A stretch of 64,000 nucleotides of DNA. Source: Paenibacillus sp. PAMC 26794. Its GTDB lineage: Bacteria > Bacillota > Bacilli > Paenibacillales > Paenibacillaceae. Where the stretch lies: assembly GCF_000316035.1 (NCBI RefSeq), contig NZ_ANHX01000075.1:1-64000 (forward strand). The letters run 5' to 3'. Below the pieces are notes generated by a model that was not told where the DNA came from, did no database searches, and was given only the letters and a program-made list of their open reading frames with translations. How positions within the stretch are numbered: the first letter of the stretch is position 1; each line of letters begins with the position of its first letter. The position numbers were made by a program, and so were the translations under genes. Below, piece by piece: positions 7,901-16,923 of this stretch.

Positions 7901-8764
7901 TTATTTCCTCCGTAGACCCGGAGAAGCATATAACATGGCATCACACATGTCTGCCGTCCGCCGAATCGGCTTCACATCATGAACCCGAACCATCTGGCAG
8001 CCTTGGGCGATGCCAAATGCAACAGTCGCAGCCGTTCCTTCCAGCGCATCATCCGCCCCGACATTCAGGGTGTTCTGGATGAATCTTTTGCGTGAGGTGG
8101 CTAGCAGAATGGGATACCCCATTTCATTGAGCAAACCGAGCGATGACATGAGCTTCAGATTTTCTCCGAGACCCTTCACAAAACCGATACCCGGGTCCAG
8201 GATAATTTGATCTGCTTTCACGCCGGCTGTTAATGCAATCTGTATACTCTCCTGCAAATCGCTCACGACATCACTCAGATAATCGGTATAGTTTCGCTCC
8301 TGCCGATTATGCATCAAAATGATGGGACACCCCAGCTCTGCTGCCGTGCGGGCCATATCTGGATCTGCCTTGGCACCCCACACATCATTAATAATATGGG
8401 CACCGGCTAGAATAGCTTGACGCGCAACATCGGCTTTATACGTATCTACCGATATCGGAATGTGCGGGGCTTGCTGATGCAATGCTTCAATAACCGGAAT
8501 AATACGGCTAAGCTCTTCATCGGCGCCCACGACATCTGAACCTGGCCGGGTGGATTCCCCGCCGATATCAATCAGGTCCGCCCCATCCTCCATCATCTGC
8601 TTGGCATGCGCAACCGCCCGCTCCACGTTGGTATAACGTCCACCATCCGAGAACGAGTCGGGCGTGACGTTAAGAATGCCCATAATCTGTGTTCTTGCAC
8701 CCAGCTTCAACTCAGCTGGCCCCCATGCATAGTTCCGTTCATAGATGACAGGTGTAAGTGTCAT
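7901..8764 (-). CDS. folP: Dihydropteroate synthase
   Basis: A 287-residue TIM-barrel enzyme joining p-aminobenzoate to dihydropterin pyrophosphate; the sulfonamide target. Characteristic loops are all present: GILNVTPDSFSDGG (about 29-42), DIGGESTRPG (about 66-75), LATSRKRFI and the C-terminal VRVHDV. The ATG at 8764 overlaps the pabC stop by four bases (ATGA), a coupled arrangement. Named sul in B. subtilis. Confidence 0.96.
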   Translation of the reverse strand: MTLTPVIYERNYAWGPAELKLGARTQIMGILNVTPDSFSDGGRYTNVERAVAHAKQMMEDGADLIDIGGESTRPGSDVVGADEELSRIIPVIEALHQQAPHIPISVDTYKADVARQAILAGAHIINDVWGAKADPDMARTAAELGCPIILMHNRQERNYTDYLSDVVSDLQESIQIALTAGVKADQIILDPGIGFVKGLGENLKLMSSLGLLNEMGYPILLATSRKRFIQNTLNVGADDALEGTAATVAFGIAQGCQMVRVHDVKPIRRTADMCDAMLYASPGLRRK

Positions 8765-9645
8765 GAAGTATACCCCGCTTTCTGCCGGTACATACCCAGA
8801 AGGACTGCTGTAACCGGGCCTATATGTCCATTGCTGATTATCGTTTCGGCACCGTCCTGATCCCGCAGAGTCGTAACCGGAACCAGTTCGGCAACCGAGC
8901 CTGTTAGAAATATTTCATCTGCTTGCAGGAGGTCCTGCCAAGCCGCTAACGTTTCTACGCAAGGAATTCCTTGCTGCGTGGCGATCTCAAGTACCATAGC
9001 TCTCGTAATGCCAGGCAGAATGCCGGTTGAGAGCGCTGGCGTGTAGAGTACATTTTCCCGTACCCAAAATACATTGCTAACAATACCCTCAGCGACATGC
9101 CCATCACGGGTTAATTGTAGACCTTCTGCACCCTGAACATACTGCCCATACCCGTTCAGCTCCCGTTTCGCCAGAATGCTGTTCATGTAATGCAGTGACT
9201 TGAACCGGACTTCACCTTCGGGTGTGTTGCGTGGCGTAGACAACCGTTGGAGCATTTTGCCGCTCTCATATAAAGAGGGAGTGGGTTCAGGTAATGCTTT
9301 TGCCAGTAAAATATGATTTGGCTTCGAATAATCACCAGAAGGTAAACCTAGAGGTGCTTCACCTGCGGATACCGTATATCGCACGTACGCATCCTGAAGT
9401 TCGTTCGCCTGCATCAAACGTTCAATCCAATCTGTCACCTCTGCTGCGGTCGTTGTAAAAGGAATGCCAAGTTCCTTACACCCCGAGGCCATGCGCTCCA
9501 GATGCCGTTCCAGAAGATAAGGGACACCCTGATAGGTCCGAAACGTCTCGAACAATCCAAGTCCGTACAAAAAGCCGTGATCCGTTACAGGAACCACGGC
9601 TGCCGCCATATTGACCAACTCTCCGTTTATCGCGGCATATTGCAT
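8761..9645 (-). CDS. pabC: 4-amino-4-deoxychorismate lyase
   Basis: A 294-residue fold-type IV PLP enzyme releasing pyruvate from aminodeoxychorismate to give p-aminobenzoate. HGFLYGLGLFETFRTY near residue 23 and RFKSLHYMNSILAKREL near 148 (with the PLP lysine) are typical; LTGSVAELVPVTTL marks the C-terminus. The branched-chain aminotransferase family is related, but position between pabA and folP decides the call. Confidence 0.94.
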   Translation of the reverse strand: MQYAAINGELVNMAAAVVPVTDHGFLYGLGLFETFRTYQGVPYLLERHLERMASGCKELGIPFTTTAAEVTDWIERLMQANELQDAYVRYTVSAGEAPLGLPSGDYSKPNHILLAKALPEPTPSLYESGKMLQRLSTPRNTPEGEVRFKSLHYMNSILAKRELNGYGQYVQGAEGLQLTRDGHVAEGIVSNVFWVRENVLYTPALSTGILPGITRAMVLEIATQQGIPCVETLAAWQDLLQADEIFLTGSVAELVPVTTLRDQDGAETIISNGHIGPVTAVLLGMYRQKAGYTS

Positions 9646-9646
9646 G

Positions 9647-10222
9647 TTATACCTTCACCTGTTGGGACAGGAAGTTGCGAAGCATCTGATGTCCGTGGTC
9701 TGTAATAATGGATTCCGGGTGGAATTGAACTCCTTCAATCGCATATTCTCTGTGGCGCAGACCCATAATTTCACCTTCAGCTGTCTCCGCTGTAATCTCC
9801 AGGCAGTCGGGCAGGCTACTGCGCTCTACAATTAGGGAGTGATAACGGGTAGCTGTAAATGGAGATGGCAATCCGGCAAATACCGATGTTCCATTGTGGT
9901 GCATCTCGGATGTTTTGCCGTGCATCATGCGCTCCGCACGAATGACATTGCCACCAAACGCTTGTCCAATGGACTGATGCCCCAGACAAACACCAAAGAT
10001 CGGAATGCTTCCCTTGAAATGCTCGATGACTGCCAGGCTAATGCCCGCTTCATTCGGTGTACACGGGCCCGGAGAGATCAGAATATGATCAGGTGCCAGT
10101 GCCTCTATGCCTACCAGATCAATCTCATCGTTGCGGCGAACTTCCACCGTCTCACCCAGTTCACCCAGATATTGAACCAGGTTGTACGTGAAGGAATCGT
10201 AATTATCGATAACCAGTATCAT
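9647..10222 (-). CDS. pabA: Aminodeoxychorismate/anthranilate synthase glutamine amidotransferase subunit
   Basis: A 191-residue class I glutaminase supplying ammonia to PabB. The catalytic cysteine is in GVCLGHQSIGQAFGG (about 77-91) and the histidine and glutamate in VQFHPESI (about 170). The start at 10222 follows GGAGG with eight bases between; the ATG 18 bases upstream is not used. In Bacillus this subunit also serves tryptophan synthesis (TrpG), which is likely here if the trp operon lacks trpG; not testable in this window. Confidence 0.95.
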   Translation of the reverse strand: MILVIDNYDSFTYNLVQYLGELGETVEVRRNDEIDLVGIEALAPDHILISPGPCTPNEAGISLAVIEHFKGSIPIFGVCLGHQSIGQAFGGNVIRAERMMHGKTSEMHHNGTSVFAGLPSPFTATRYHSLIVERSSLPDCLEITAETAEGEIMGLRHREYAIEGVQFHPESIITDHGHQMLRNFLSQQVKV

Positions 10223-10272
10223 ATGCCTGCTCCTCCTCATCTTCCGTCAACGCAAGTGACGGTTGCTTCGTT

Positions 10273-11886
10273 TTATTTTAGTTTAACAGCTTCTGTTCGC
10301 TCCACTTGTTCTTGTTCAACAGCTCTGTTGGCTTCCGCTTCCTCGCTGTAATTCACAGCTCTCATCATCGCTCTTGCCTTGTTGCGGCATTCCTTGTATT
10401 CCCGATATGGATCGGAATCAATGACAATACCTGCACCGGCCTGTACATAACCGACACCATCCTTAATGGCAAGCGTACGAATGACAATGTTCAATTCCAT
10501 ATTCCCACTGTAATCCATCCACCCGATGGAACCCGTATAAGGCCCACGCCGCACAGGCTCAAGTTCCTCGATAATCTCCATGGTGCGAACTTTGGGCGCT
10601 CCTGTAATCGTTCCACCTGGGAATGTCGCAGCGATCACATCAAATACGGATAACCCTTCTGCCAGCCTGCCTTCCACCTGGGATACGAGATGCATGACAT
10701 GGGAATACTTCTCGATAGTCATCAATTCAGGCACATGTACCGAACCGTAGGCTGCAATCCGTCCGATATCATTACGTTCCAGATCGACGAGCATAATATG
10801 CTCCGCCCGTTCCTTCTCACTGCTGAGCAGTTCATCCGCCATAGCTTTATCCTCTGCTGCATCACGGCCCCTTCTTCGGGTTCCTGCGATGGGACGTGCA
10901 CTGACTTTGCCATTCTCCACTTTGACCAGAAGTTCGGGAGACCCGCTTACCAGTTGAAAGTCAGGACTACGCAGCATACCCATATACGGTGATGGATTCA
11001 CAAGGCGCAGCCATTCATAAATATGCTCAGCGCTCGAATGAAGCCGCTTTTCCTGTCTCAAGGACAGATTCACCTGGAACACATCGCCCTGCCTGATATA
11101 TTCCTGTACCGTACGTACAGCCTGTTCAAAGTCCTCCTGTGGAAAGGAGGTTGCCCACCCTTCGGATTCCCTTTCCGCATCTTCAGGCTGCGGTGTACGA
11201 TTGACCTGCTTGTTGCGGCGTTCCAGTGCCTGTTGTTGTTCCTCGGCCTGTGCAGCCCCCATAATATGAAGCCATCGTTGCTGCATCGCTGTCGCTCGTG
11301 CTTCGGCCACTGCATATAGACCACGGATATCGGTGTCGTTCTGATTAGGCTCTATAGCCAGATGAACCATGCAGAAAAGTGCCTGTTGCTGATGGTCGTA
11401 CGCCCATATTTCTTCAAAACGCATCCACCAATAATCCGGCAGAGCCGGGTTATCTTCAGCCAAGACTGGAAGCTTCTCCAACGATCTCGCTACATCATAG
11501 CTGAGATAACCTGCATATCCACCTCCAAAATCTGGAGCCCCATCAACCTTGGGTGCACTATACGGGGCAGTCCATCTTTTCAATACATCAAGCGGCTTGC
11601 CGCTGTCCGTCAAGGTGGTTCCTTCCGGTACATCACGAATAACCGCTTCTTGACCCTTACCGGAAATTACGGATACGGGGTCTAGCCCCAGAAATGTATA
11701 TCTCCCGCCTTTGCCATTCTCCAGCACAATTGCGTATGGTGACGCCTGCTGCCAGGCTGCCTCCCACGATAACGGTAAACCGCCATGATACGGTCCCTCA
11801 TCCGACTTCGTGATATAGGGCATCATGGTCCAGCCTTGTTCAGCCCACTCCGTCCAGTCGGCGTATGTTGTCATCAGGTGTGTCAT
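10273..11886 (-). CDS. pabB: Aminodeoxychorismate synthase component I
   Basis: A 537-residue chorismate-binding enzyme. Core motifs are LVSGSPELLVKV, ARPIAGTRRRG, VDLERNDIGRIA, FPGGTITGAPKVRTMEII and QAGAGIVIDSDP. The key motif reads PIAGT, the alanine form usual in anthranilate synthase, rather than the lysine form PIKGT of E. coli PabB. Operon context (pabA, pabC, folP next) still favours PabB. A charged, low-conservation linker occupies roughly residues 205-250. The reading frame runs on upstream through the cysK terminator, so the ATG at 11886, after GGAGG, is taken as the start; TTG or ATG codons nearby cannot be excluded. Confidence 0.9.
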   Translation of the reverse strand: MTHLMTTYADWTEWAEQGWTMMPYITKSDEGPYHGGLPLSWEAAWQQASPYAIVLENGKGGRYTFLGLDPVSVISGKGQEAVIRDVPEGTTLTDSGKPLDVLKRWTAPYSAPKVDGAPDFGGGYAGYLSYDVARSLEKLPVLAEDNPALPDYWWMRFEEIWAYDHQQQALFCMVHLAIEPNQNDTDIRGLYAVAEARATAMQQRWLHIMGAAQAEEQQQALERRNKQVNRTPQPEDAERESEGWATSFPQEDFEQAVRTVQEYIRQGDVFQVNLSLRQEKRLHSSAEHIYEWLRLVNPSPYMGMLRSPDFQLVSGSPELLVKVENGKVSARPIAGTRRRGRDAAEDKAMADELLSSEKERAEHIMLVDLERNDIGRIAAYGSVHVPELMTIEKYSHVMHLVSQVEGRLAEGLSVFDVIAATFPGGTITGAPKVRTMEIIEELEPVRRGPYTGSIGWMDYSGNMELNIVIRTLAIKDGVGYVQAGAGIVIDSDPYREYKECRNKARAMMRAVNYSEEAEANRAVEQEQVERTEAVKLK

Positions 11887-11969
11887 TGCGGTGTGCCGCC
11901 CTCCATCTGTCGCTAGTTCTATTGTCTGATAGTATACTAAAGCGCCGCTCCTTTTAAAAGCATTACGCC

Positions 11970-12012
11970 AAAAATCCTCCATACCCGTCATACGGGCAAG
12001 GAGGATTGGTTT
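11970..12012 (-). terminator. Terminator between cysK and pabB
   Basis: AATCCTCC (11973-11980) pairs with GGAGGATT (12000-12007), with an inner CCCGT/ACGGG stem, followed by TTTTT on the minus strand. It separates cysK from the folate operon, so pabB probably has its own weak promoter (TATACT-like -10 near 11931-11936). Confidence 0.8.
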
Positions 12013-12026
12013 TGTCATTTGTAGGC

Positions 12027-12965
12027 TTAGCCTTCGAAGTTGTAAAGCGGTGTGCTGAGGTAACGTTCGCCGTTACTTGGCACGATTACGACAACGCGCT
12101 TGCCTTCACCCAACTGTTTCGCAACCTGAAGACCTGCACGGATCGCTGCACCGGAGGAAATACCGGACAGAATGCCCTCTTCCTTCGCTACCTGACGAGC
12201 CGTCTCGAATGCATCATCATTCTCAATGTGAATGATCTCATCATAGATTTCCTGATCCAGAATCTCAGGGATAAAGTTGGCACCAATCCCCTGAATCTTA
12301 TGAGGTCCTGGTTTGCCACCTGCCAGAATTGGCGAAGCTGCTGGCTCAACTGCAACAATTTTAATACCAGGGAAAGCTTCTTTCAGCACTTCGCCTGTAC
12401 CTGTAATTGTTCCACCTGTACCAATTCCGGCAATGAAAGCATCCAACGTACCGCCCACAGATTGGATCGCGTCCACAATCTCAGGGCCAGTCGTTTCACG
12501 GTGGATCTTCACGTTGGCTTTATTTTTAAATTGCTCAGCCATGAAATAGGATGGGTTTTCTTTCAGCAGTTCTTCGGCTTTTTTAACAGCACCATTCATA
12601 CCTTCAGCTCCCGGTGTAAGCACAAGCTCAGCACCATACGCACGAAGCAAGTTACGACGCTCCAAGCTCATCGTCTCAGGCATTACGATAACGGACTTGT
12701 AGCCTTTGGCTGCAGCCACCATCGCGAGTCCGATTCCCGTGTTACCACTTGTTGCTTCGATAATGGTATCACCTGGTTTCAGCTTGCCTTCTTTTTCCGC
12801 TTCTTCCACAATGCTAATTGCGATACGATCTTTCACGCTTGAACCTGGATTCTGGTACTCCAGTTTCACGAATACTTCAGCACTGCCTTCAGGTACGATA
12901 CGGTTCAGACGAACAAGCGGAGTCCCTCCGATGAGTTCTGTTACGTTATTAACTACTTTAGCCAT
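12027..12965 (-). CDS. cysK: Cysteine synthase A (O-acetylserine sulfhydrylase)
   Basis: A 312-residue fold-type II PLP enzyme making cysteine from O-acetylserine and sulfide. The PLP lysine is in NPGSSVKDRIAIS (about 36-48), followed by the asparagine loop EATSGNTGIGLAM and the phosphate-binding GTGGTITGTG. AAGGAGG precedes the ATG. It has a strong promoter and terminator of its own, so it is monocistronic between yacD and the folate operon. In B. subtilis it is repressed by CymR with CysK itself as co-sensor; no CymR site was confidently identified here. Confidence 0.96.
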   Translation of the reverse strand: MAKVVNNVTELIGGTPLVRLNRIVPEGSAEVFVKLEYQNPGSSVKDRIAISIVEEAEKEGKLKPGDTIIEATSGNTGIGLAMVAAAKGYKSVIVMPETMSLERRNLLRAYGAELVLTPGAEGMNGAVKKAEELLKENPSYFMAEQFKNKANVKIHRETTGPEIVDAIQSVGGTLDAFIAGIGTGGTITGTGEVLKEAFPGIKIVAVEPAASPILAGGKPGPHKIQGIGANFIPEILDQEIYDEIIHIENDDAFETARQVAKEEGILSGISSGAAIRAGLQVAKQLGEGKRVVVIVPSNGERYLSTPLYNFEG

Positions 12966-13175
12966 ATGAATGCCCTCCTTAGTGGGATGAATAATACTTA
13001 AGTCCTGTTACCTTATACTGTGCGGCCGATAGCCTCTGGATGTTATAGAAGAACTGCGGAAATCCTGTTGATCCTATCCCTTACTGCTAAGATCTCTAGA
13101 CAGGGCGGAAGTTTCCGAAAGTTTCTTTGTTCATAAGTAAATCTTTTATATCCGAGTAAACGAGTAGGTATTTAT
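12966..13175 (-). other. Long cysK leader, no riboswitch recognised
   Basis: About 210 nt between the predicted start point and the cysK start codon. I looked for T-box (AGGGTGGNACCGCG) and S-box features and found none. The upstream end contains AATAAATACCTACTCGTTTACTCGG, cited here only as a tandem ACTCG pair near 13158-13172 that might be an operator. Confidence 0.35.
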
Positions 13176-13182
13176 TATTTTC

Positions 13183-13211
13183 ATCTTATCAACGTTAACC
13201 CTTATTGTCAA
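13183..13211 (-). promoter_or_regulatory. Sigma-A promoter of cysK
   Basis: -35 TTGACA (13206-13211), 17-bp spacer, -10 TAAGAT (13183-13188) on the minus strand. Confidence 0.65.
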
Positions 13212-13222
13212 TATGAGTACTC

Positions 13223-13272
13223 AAAAAAAATACGATGCCTCGGGCCCTAGGACCGTAGACAGCGTATTTTTA
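13223..13272 (-). terminator. Terminator of the hslO-yacD unit
   Basis: AAATACG (13228-13234) pairs with CGTATTT (13263-13269) around a GC-rich loop containing the palindrome GGGCCC. It is followed on the minus strand by eight T residues, 40 bases after the yacD stop. Confidence 0.75.
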
Positions 13273-13311
13273 TCAAGATGCAGCAGTACCAGACAATCTT
13301 TTCCATTTCAT

Positions 13312-14262
13312 TCAGGAGGCCGGAATCTCGGACAGGATCACGGCTTCATACTTGTTACGCAACATTTGCTCCACCTGCGGCAACGGATCAGCCTGACTCA
13401 GAGCCAGTTGCATTCGAATCTCCTCACGGACTTCCTCGGCCGATTGCACCTGGCGTTCTTCTTTATCATTAAGTCTGATAATAACATAGCCTTCTTCTAC
13501 TCGAACCGGACCGGCAATATCGCCTACATCCAGCCCGGCAGCGAGTTGAAGGATTTCTTCTGACTGGAATGGATCATTCCGCTCAATCCATCCCAGCCTC
13601 CCACCAGCATCACGAGAGAAGCTGTCTGTCGATTGCTTGCGAGCAGCTTCTTCAAAGTCTTCCCCCTTCTCCAACGCATCCAGTAAGGAATCGGCTTCAT
13701 CTTCTTCCTTCACTACGATGATGGACAAGTCATATTTCTCGGGGGAAACGTAATCCTCACGGTGTTCAGTCCAGTAATGCTCAATATCGGCATCCTTGAT
13801 CTGTATACCGATCGTTGCGATTTTCTCAAGCAGCAGCCTGTAGCCGGCTTCCAATTCAAGTTCCTGTTTTGACAGGCCCAACTGGGATTTCATTTCGTCA
13901 AAATATGATTTCTCTGAATCGTACCCATCCATCGCGGCGACAAGTTCTCTTGCAATCTCTTGGGGAGTGACGATCAGCTTGCGTTCAATTGCTTCGGCAT
14001 ATACCGCTTTACGGTTTAACATCTGGAGTAATAACTCACTGCCGTAACGTCGTTTCAGCGCATCGGTCCACTCTTTGTCCGTGATGACTTCTCCGTTGAT
14101 CGTCGCTACGGTGCTTCCTTCTTCCGTATTGGCATCATGAGACGCATCTGCCTCGTCTTTGCCCTGTCTGAGACCATGCATAGCCATCACACTACCCATG
14201 ACCAGCATACCGAGCGTCAAGACAATTACAGCCGTCCACAACCCTTTTTCCTGTCTTGTCAT
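13312..14262 (-). CDS. yacD: YacD-like membrane-anchored peptidyl-prolyl isomerase (PpiC/PrsA family)
   Basis: A 316-residue protein with an N-terminal membrane anchor (about 8-29, no lipobox), a SurA/PrsA-like helical segment starting VATINGEVITDKEW, and a parvulin rotamase domain (about 175-275; SFSRDAGGRLGWIERNDPF, VEEGYVIIRLND). It probably acts outside the membrane in protein folding, by family. Position between hslO and cysK is as in B. subtilis. Key parvulin residues look only partly conserved, so catalytic activity is uncertain. Confidence 0.85.
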   Translation of the reverse strand: MTRQEKGLWTAVIVLTLGMLVMGSVMAMHGLRQGKDEADASHDANTEEGSTVATINGEVITDKEWTDALKRRYGSELLLQMLNRKAVYAEAIERKLIVTPQEIARELVAAMDGYDSEKSYFDEMKSQLGLSKQELELEAGYRLLLEKIATIGIQIKDADIEHYWTEHREDYVSPEKYDLSIIVVKEEDEADSLLDALEKGEDFEEAARKQSTDSFSRDAGGRLGWIERNDPFQSEEILQLAAGLDVGDIAGPVRVEEGYVIIRLNDKEERQVQSAEEVREEIRMQLALSQADPLPQVEQMLRNKYEAVILSEIPAS

Positions 14263-14285
14263 TCCGCATCCCGTCCCCGCATAGA

Positions 14286-15176
14286 TCAGTTCTTGGCTTG
14301 CTCTAGGATGGTCTCAAGTTGTTCTTTGTTAAAGTCATAGGCTTCATTACAGAATTGGCAGACCACTTCAGCTCGGCCCTCTTCTTCAATTAATTGCTCC
14401 ATCTCCGTTTGGCCCAGGCTGATTAGCGTCTTCTCTACCCGCTCACGTGAACACTCACAGCTAAAATGAATATCCAATCCTTCCATCACTTGTACATCTG
14501 GCAACAATCGGCGAAGCAACTCTTCCAATTCAAGCCCCTGCTCCAGCAACGTCGTCACTGGCGGCAATGTACTAATGGCGTTTTCGATCGCCGTGATCTC
14601 TGGATCTGTCAATCCCGGCAACAGCTGCATAATGAATCCGCCTGCGACGATAACGGAATTATCCGTATCAACGAGCACACCAACGCCTACAGCAGAAGGT
14701 GTTTGCTCTGATTGAGCAAAGTAGTACGTGAAGTCTTCGCCCAGTTCTCCTGAAATAATAGGCACACTGCCACGGTATGGTTCTTTCAGTCCCAGATCCT
14801 TCGTTATATTGATGAAACCTTCCGTTCCAACCGCGCCTGCAACGTCCAGTTTCCCCACGCTATTGCTTGGCAGATGTACATGCGGATTAGAAACATATCC
14901 CCGCACTTCGCCTTTGGCATTGGCATCAGCTACAATCTGTCCAATAGGGCCATCACCGTTGACTTGTACCGTTAACTTCTCTTTACCTTTGAGCATTGCA
15001 CCCATAATGGCTGCTGTTGTAACCGTACGCCCCATGGCAGCTGTAGCCGTGGGAAACGTGTCGTGTCTTCTGCGTAGTTCCTCAACCAATTCCGTAGTCT
15101 GGATAGCAAAGGCTCTTACCTTTCCATTCATTGCTGTACCACGAATTAACCGGTCATGCTTGTTGTTGTTTTCCAA
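14286..15176 (-). CDS. hslO: Redox-regulated chaperone Hsp33
   Basis: A 296-residue holdase chaperone activated by oxidation. The zinc-switch cysteines are visible at the C-terminus as CEC and CQFC (CxC...CxxC, about 245-280). GPIGQIVADANAKGEVRGYVSNP and SSGELGEDFTYYF-like segments identify the core domain. A TTG at 15176 is chosen: AAAGGAGG lies nine bases upstream, whereas the longer frame has no ribosome-binding site. A competing out-of-frame ATG seven bases earlier would encode only eleven codons. Confidence 0.93.
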   Translation of the reverse strand: MENNNKHDRLIRGTAMNGKVRAFAIQTTELVEELRRRHDTFPTATAAMGRTVTTAAIMGAMLKGKEKLTVQVNGDGPIGQIVADANAKGEVRGYVSNPHVHLPSNSVGKLDVAGAVGTEGFINITKDLGLKEPYRGSVPIISGELGEDFTYYFAQSEQTPSAVGVGVLVDTDNSVIVAGGFIMQLLPGLTDPEITAIENAISTLPPVTTLLEQGLELEELLRRLLPDVQVMEGLDIHFSCECSRERVEKTLISLGQTEMEQLIEEEGRAEVVCQFCNEAYDFNKEQLETILEQAKN

Positions 15177-15227
15177 GTCATTCAGCCTCCTTTGGCGTAT
15201 CGCCATAATAGTCGTAACACGGAAAAA

Positions 15228-15271
15228 ACGGCACAACACTTAAGCTGTAATCTCAGCCCGCTGTATGCCGT
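15228..15271 (-). terminator. Terminator between coaX and hslO
   Basis: ACGGCA (15228-15233) pairs with TGCCGT (15266-15271), strengthened by ACA/TGT, followed by six T residues on the minus strand. A second small palindrome (TGGCG TAT CGCCA, near 15193-15205) lies just before the hslO ribosome-binding site. Confidence 0.6.
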
Positions 15272-15279
15272 CTCTATGC

Positions 15280-16050
15280 TCACCTTTCCCGGTTCCGCTC
15301 ATATATAATACGCAGCCCTTCAAGCGTAAGCAGCGGATCAACTTCCTCTATACTACGGGTTTCTTCTGCGATAAGTGTAGCGAGACCACCCGTCGCGATA
15401 ACTCGGGGCTTCGCTCCCATCTCCTCGCGAATACGTTCTACAATACCATCTACCTGGCCTGCATAGCCAAATATAATACCCGCTTGCATGGCATGAATAG
15501 TATTACGGCCAATGACCTTTTTAGGTTTCTCCAGCTCTATACGAGGCAACTTGGATGCCCGCTCATAGAGCGCTTCAGTGGCAATCTGGATGCCGGGTAC
15601 AATAGCTCCCCCCAGATAGTGGCCTTTCTCGTCAATACAGTCAAAGGTCGTTGCAGTACCGAAATCGACCACGACGAGAGGGCCGCCATACTTCTCAACG
15701 GCTGCCACTGCATTAACAATACGATCTGCACCCACTTCACGAGGGTTCTCGTATCGCAGATTCAAGCCAGTTTTGATACCAGGCCCAACGAGCAAAGCTT
15801 TTTTGCCTACATACTTCTCACACATCGCTTCGATTACATTCACCAGTGGCGGAACCACAGATGAGATGATGACACCTTCGATGTCACTTGCCCTGATGCC
15901 GGACATATGAAATAAATTATAAATCAATACGCCGTATTCATCCACTGTTGACTGACGTGATGTACTCAGACGAAAGTGGTGCAGCAATTCCCGGCCTTGA
16001 TATACGCCGAGCACCATATTGCTGTTCCCCACGTCTACAACTAGAATCAA
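15280..16050 (-). CDS. coaX: Type III pantothenate kinase
   Basis: A 256-residue ASKHA-fold kinase for the first step of coenzyme A synthesis, insensitive to CoA feedback by family. DVGNSNMVLGVY (about 5-16) is the phosphate loop, with VVDFGTATTFDCID and LGGAIVPGIQIA further on. It follows nadC by six bases and is probably the last gene of a nadA-nadB-nadC-coaX unit ending at the terminator at 15228. Confidence 0.95.
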   Translation of the reverse strand: MILVVDVGNSNMVLGVYQGRELLHHFRLSTSRQSTVDEYGVLIYNLFHMSGIRASDIEGVIISSVVPPLVNVIEAMCEKYVGKKALLVGPGIKTGLNLRYENPREVGADRIVNAVAAVEKYGGPLVVVDFGTATTFDCIDEKGHYLGGAIVPGIQIATEALYERASKLPRIELEKPKKVIGRNTIHAMQAGIIFGYAGQVDGIVERIREEMGAKPRVIATGGLATLIAEETRSIEEVDPLLTLEGLRIIYERNRER

Positions 16051-16056
16051 AGAGGT

Positions 16057-16923
16057 TCACCCCTCTTTCTTTTCATTTAAATCCAGACTAATATCCAGGC
16101 TCTCAAAGGAATAGGTTAACCTGCCCACCGAAATTACATCCACACCACTCTCTGCAATACCACGAATGGTCTGAAGGGACACGTTACCGGATGCTTCAAC
16201 TTTCACATGAGGAGCCCGTTCACGAATAAGTTCAACTGCTTCACGCATCCGCTCTGGATGCATGTTATCCAGCATAATGATATCTGCCCTGGCTTGCAAG
16301 GCTTCTCTCACCTGCTCCAGATTTTCAGTCTCCACTTCAATCGTCATCGTATGTGGAATAACGGTTCGCGCACGCTGTACCGCCTCGGTGATTCCGCCTG
16401 CACCCTTGATGTGGTTATCCTTAATCATAACGGCATCGTACAGTCCAAATCGATGATTCGCTCCGCCACCCACACGCACTGCATATTTCTCAAGTAATCG
16501 GTGGCCCGGCGTTGTCTTACGTGTATCCACGAGCCTGGTCTCAAGACCATCCAGAACATCCACGTAGGCACGCGTACGCGTAGCTATTCCGGACATACGT
16601 TGCAGCAAGTTAAGTGCCAGTCGTTCCCCTGTAAGCAGTGAATGTGTACTTCCCTCTACCTCGGCCAAAATCGTGCCATGGGTAACCTGGTCTCCGTCTG
16701 TTACCTTCGGTGTAAATAAAAGATCAGGATCAACGACCTGAAATACAAGTTCAGCTACGGTCATGCCTGCAATAATACCATTGTCTTTGGCGTGTATAAT
16801 GGCCTTGGATTGGTTGCCTGCTGGGATCGTCACACTTGTTGTAACGTCACCTGCACCAACATCTTCACGAAGCCAGTTTTTGATTGATTCGATAAGCCCT
16901 TCATTATATCCGTTCAGTATCAT
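16057..16923 (-). CDS. nadC: Nicotinate-nucleotide pyrophosphorylase (quinolinate phosphoribosyltransferase)
   Basis: A 288-residue enzyme converting quinolinate and PRPP to nicotinate mononucleotide. EDVGAGDVTT (about 20), LVDTRKTTPGHRLLEKYAV (about 135-153) and the terminal VDVISVGRLTYS are family signatures. The ATG overlaps the nadB stop by four bases, so translation is coupled. Confidence 0.96.
   Translation of the reverse strand: MILNGYNEGLIESIKNWLREDVGAGDVTTSVTIPAGNQSKAIIHAKDNGIIAGMTVAELVFQVVDPDLLFTPKVTDGDQVTHGTILAEVEGSTHSLLTGERLALNLLQRMSGIATRTRAYVDVLDGLETRLVDTRKTTPGHRLLEKYAVRVGGGANHRFGLYDAVMIKDNHIKGAGGITEAVQRARTVIPHTMTIEVETENLEQVREALQARADIIMLDNMHPERMREAVELIRERAPHVKVEASGNVSLQTIRGIAESGVDVISVGRLTYSFESLDISLDLNEKKEG

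Noticed and set aside
12966..13175. T-box or S-box riboswitch in the cysK leader
   Set aside because: The conserved T-box sequence AGGGTGGNACCGCG and SAM-aptamer features are absent.
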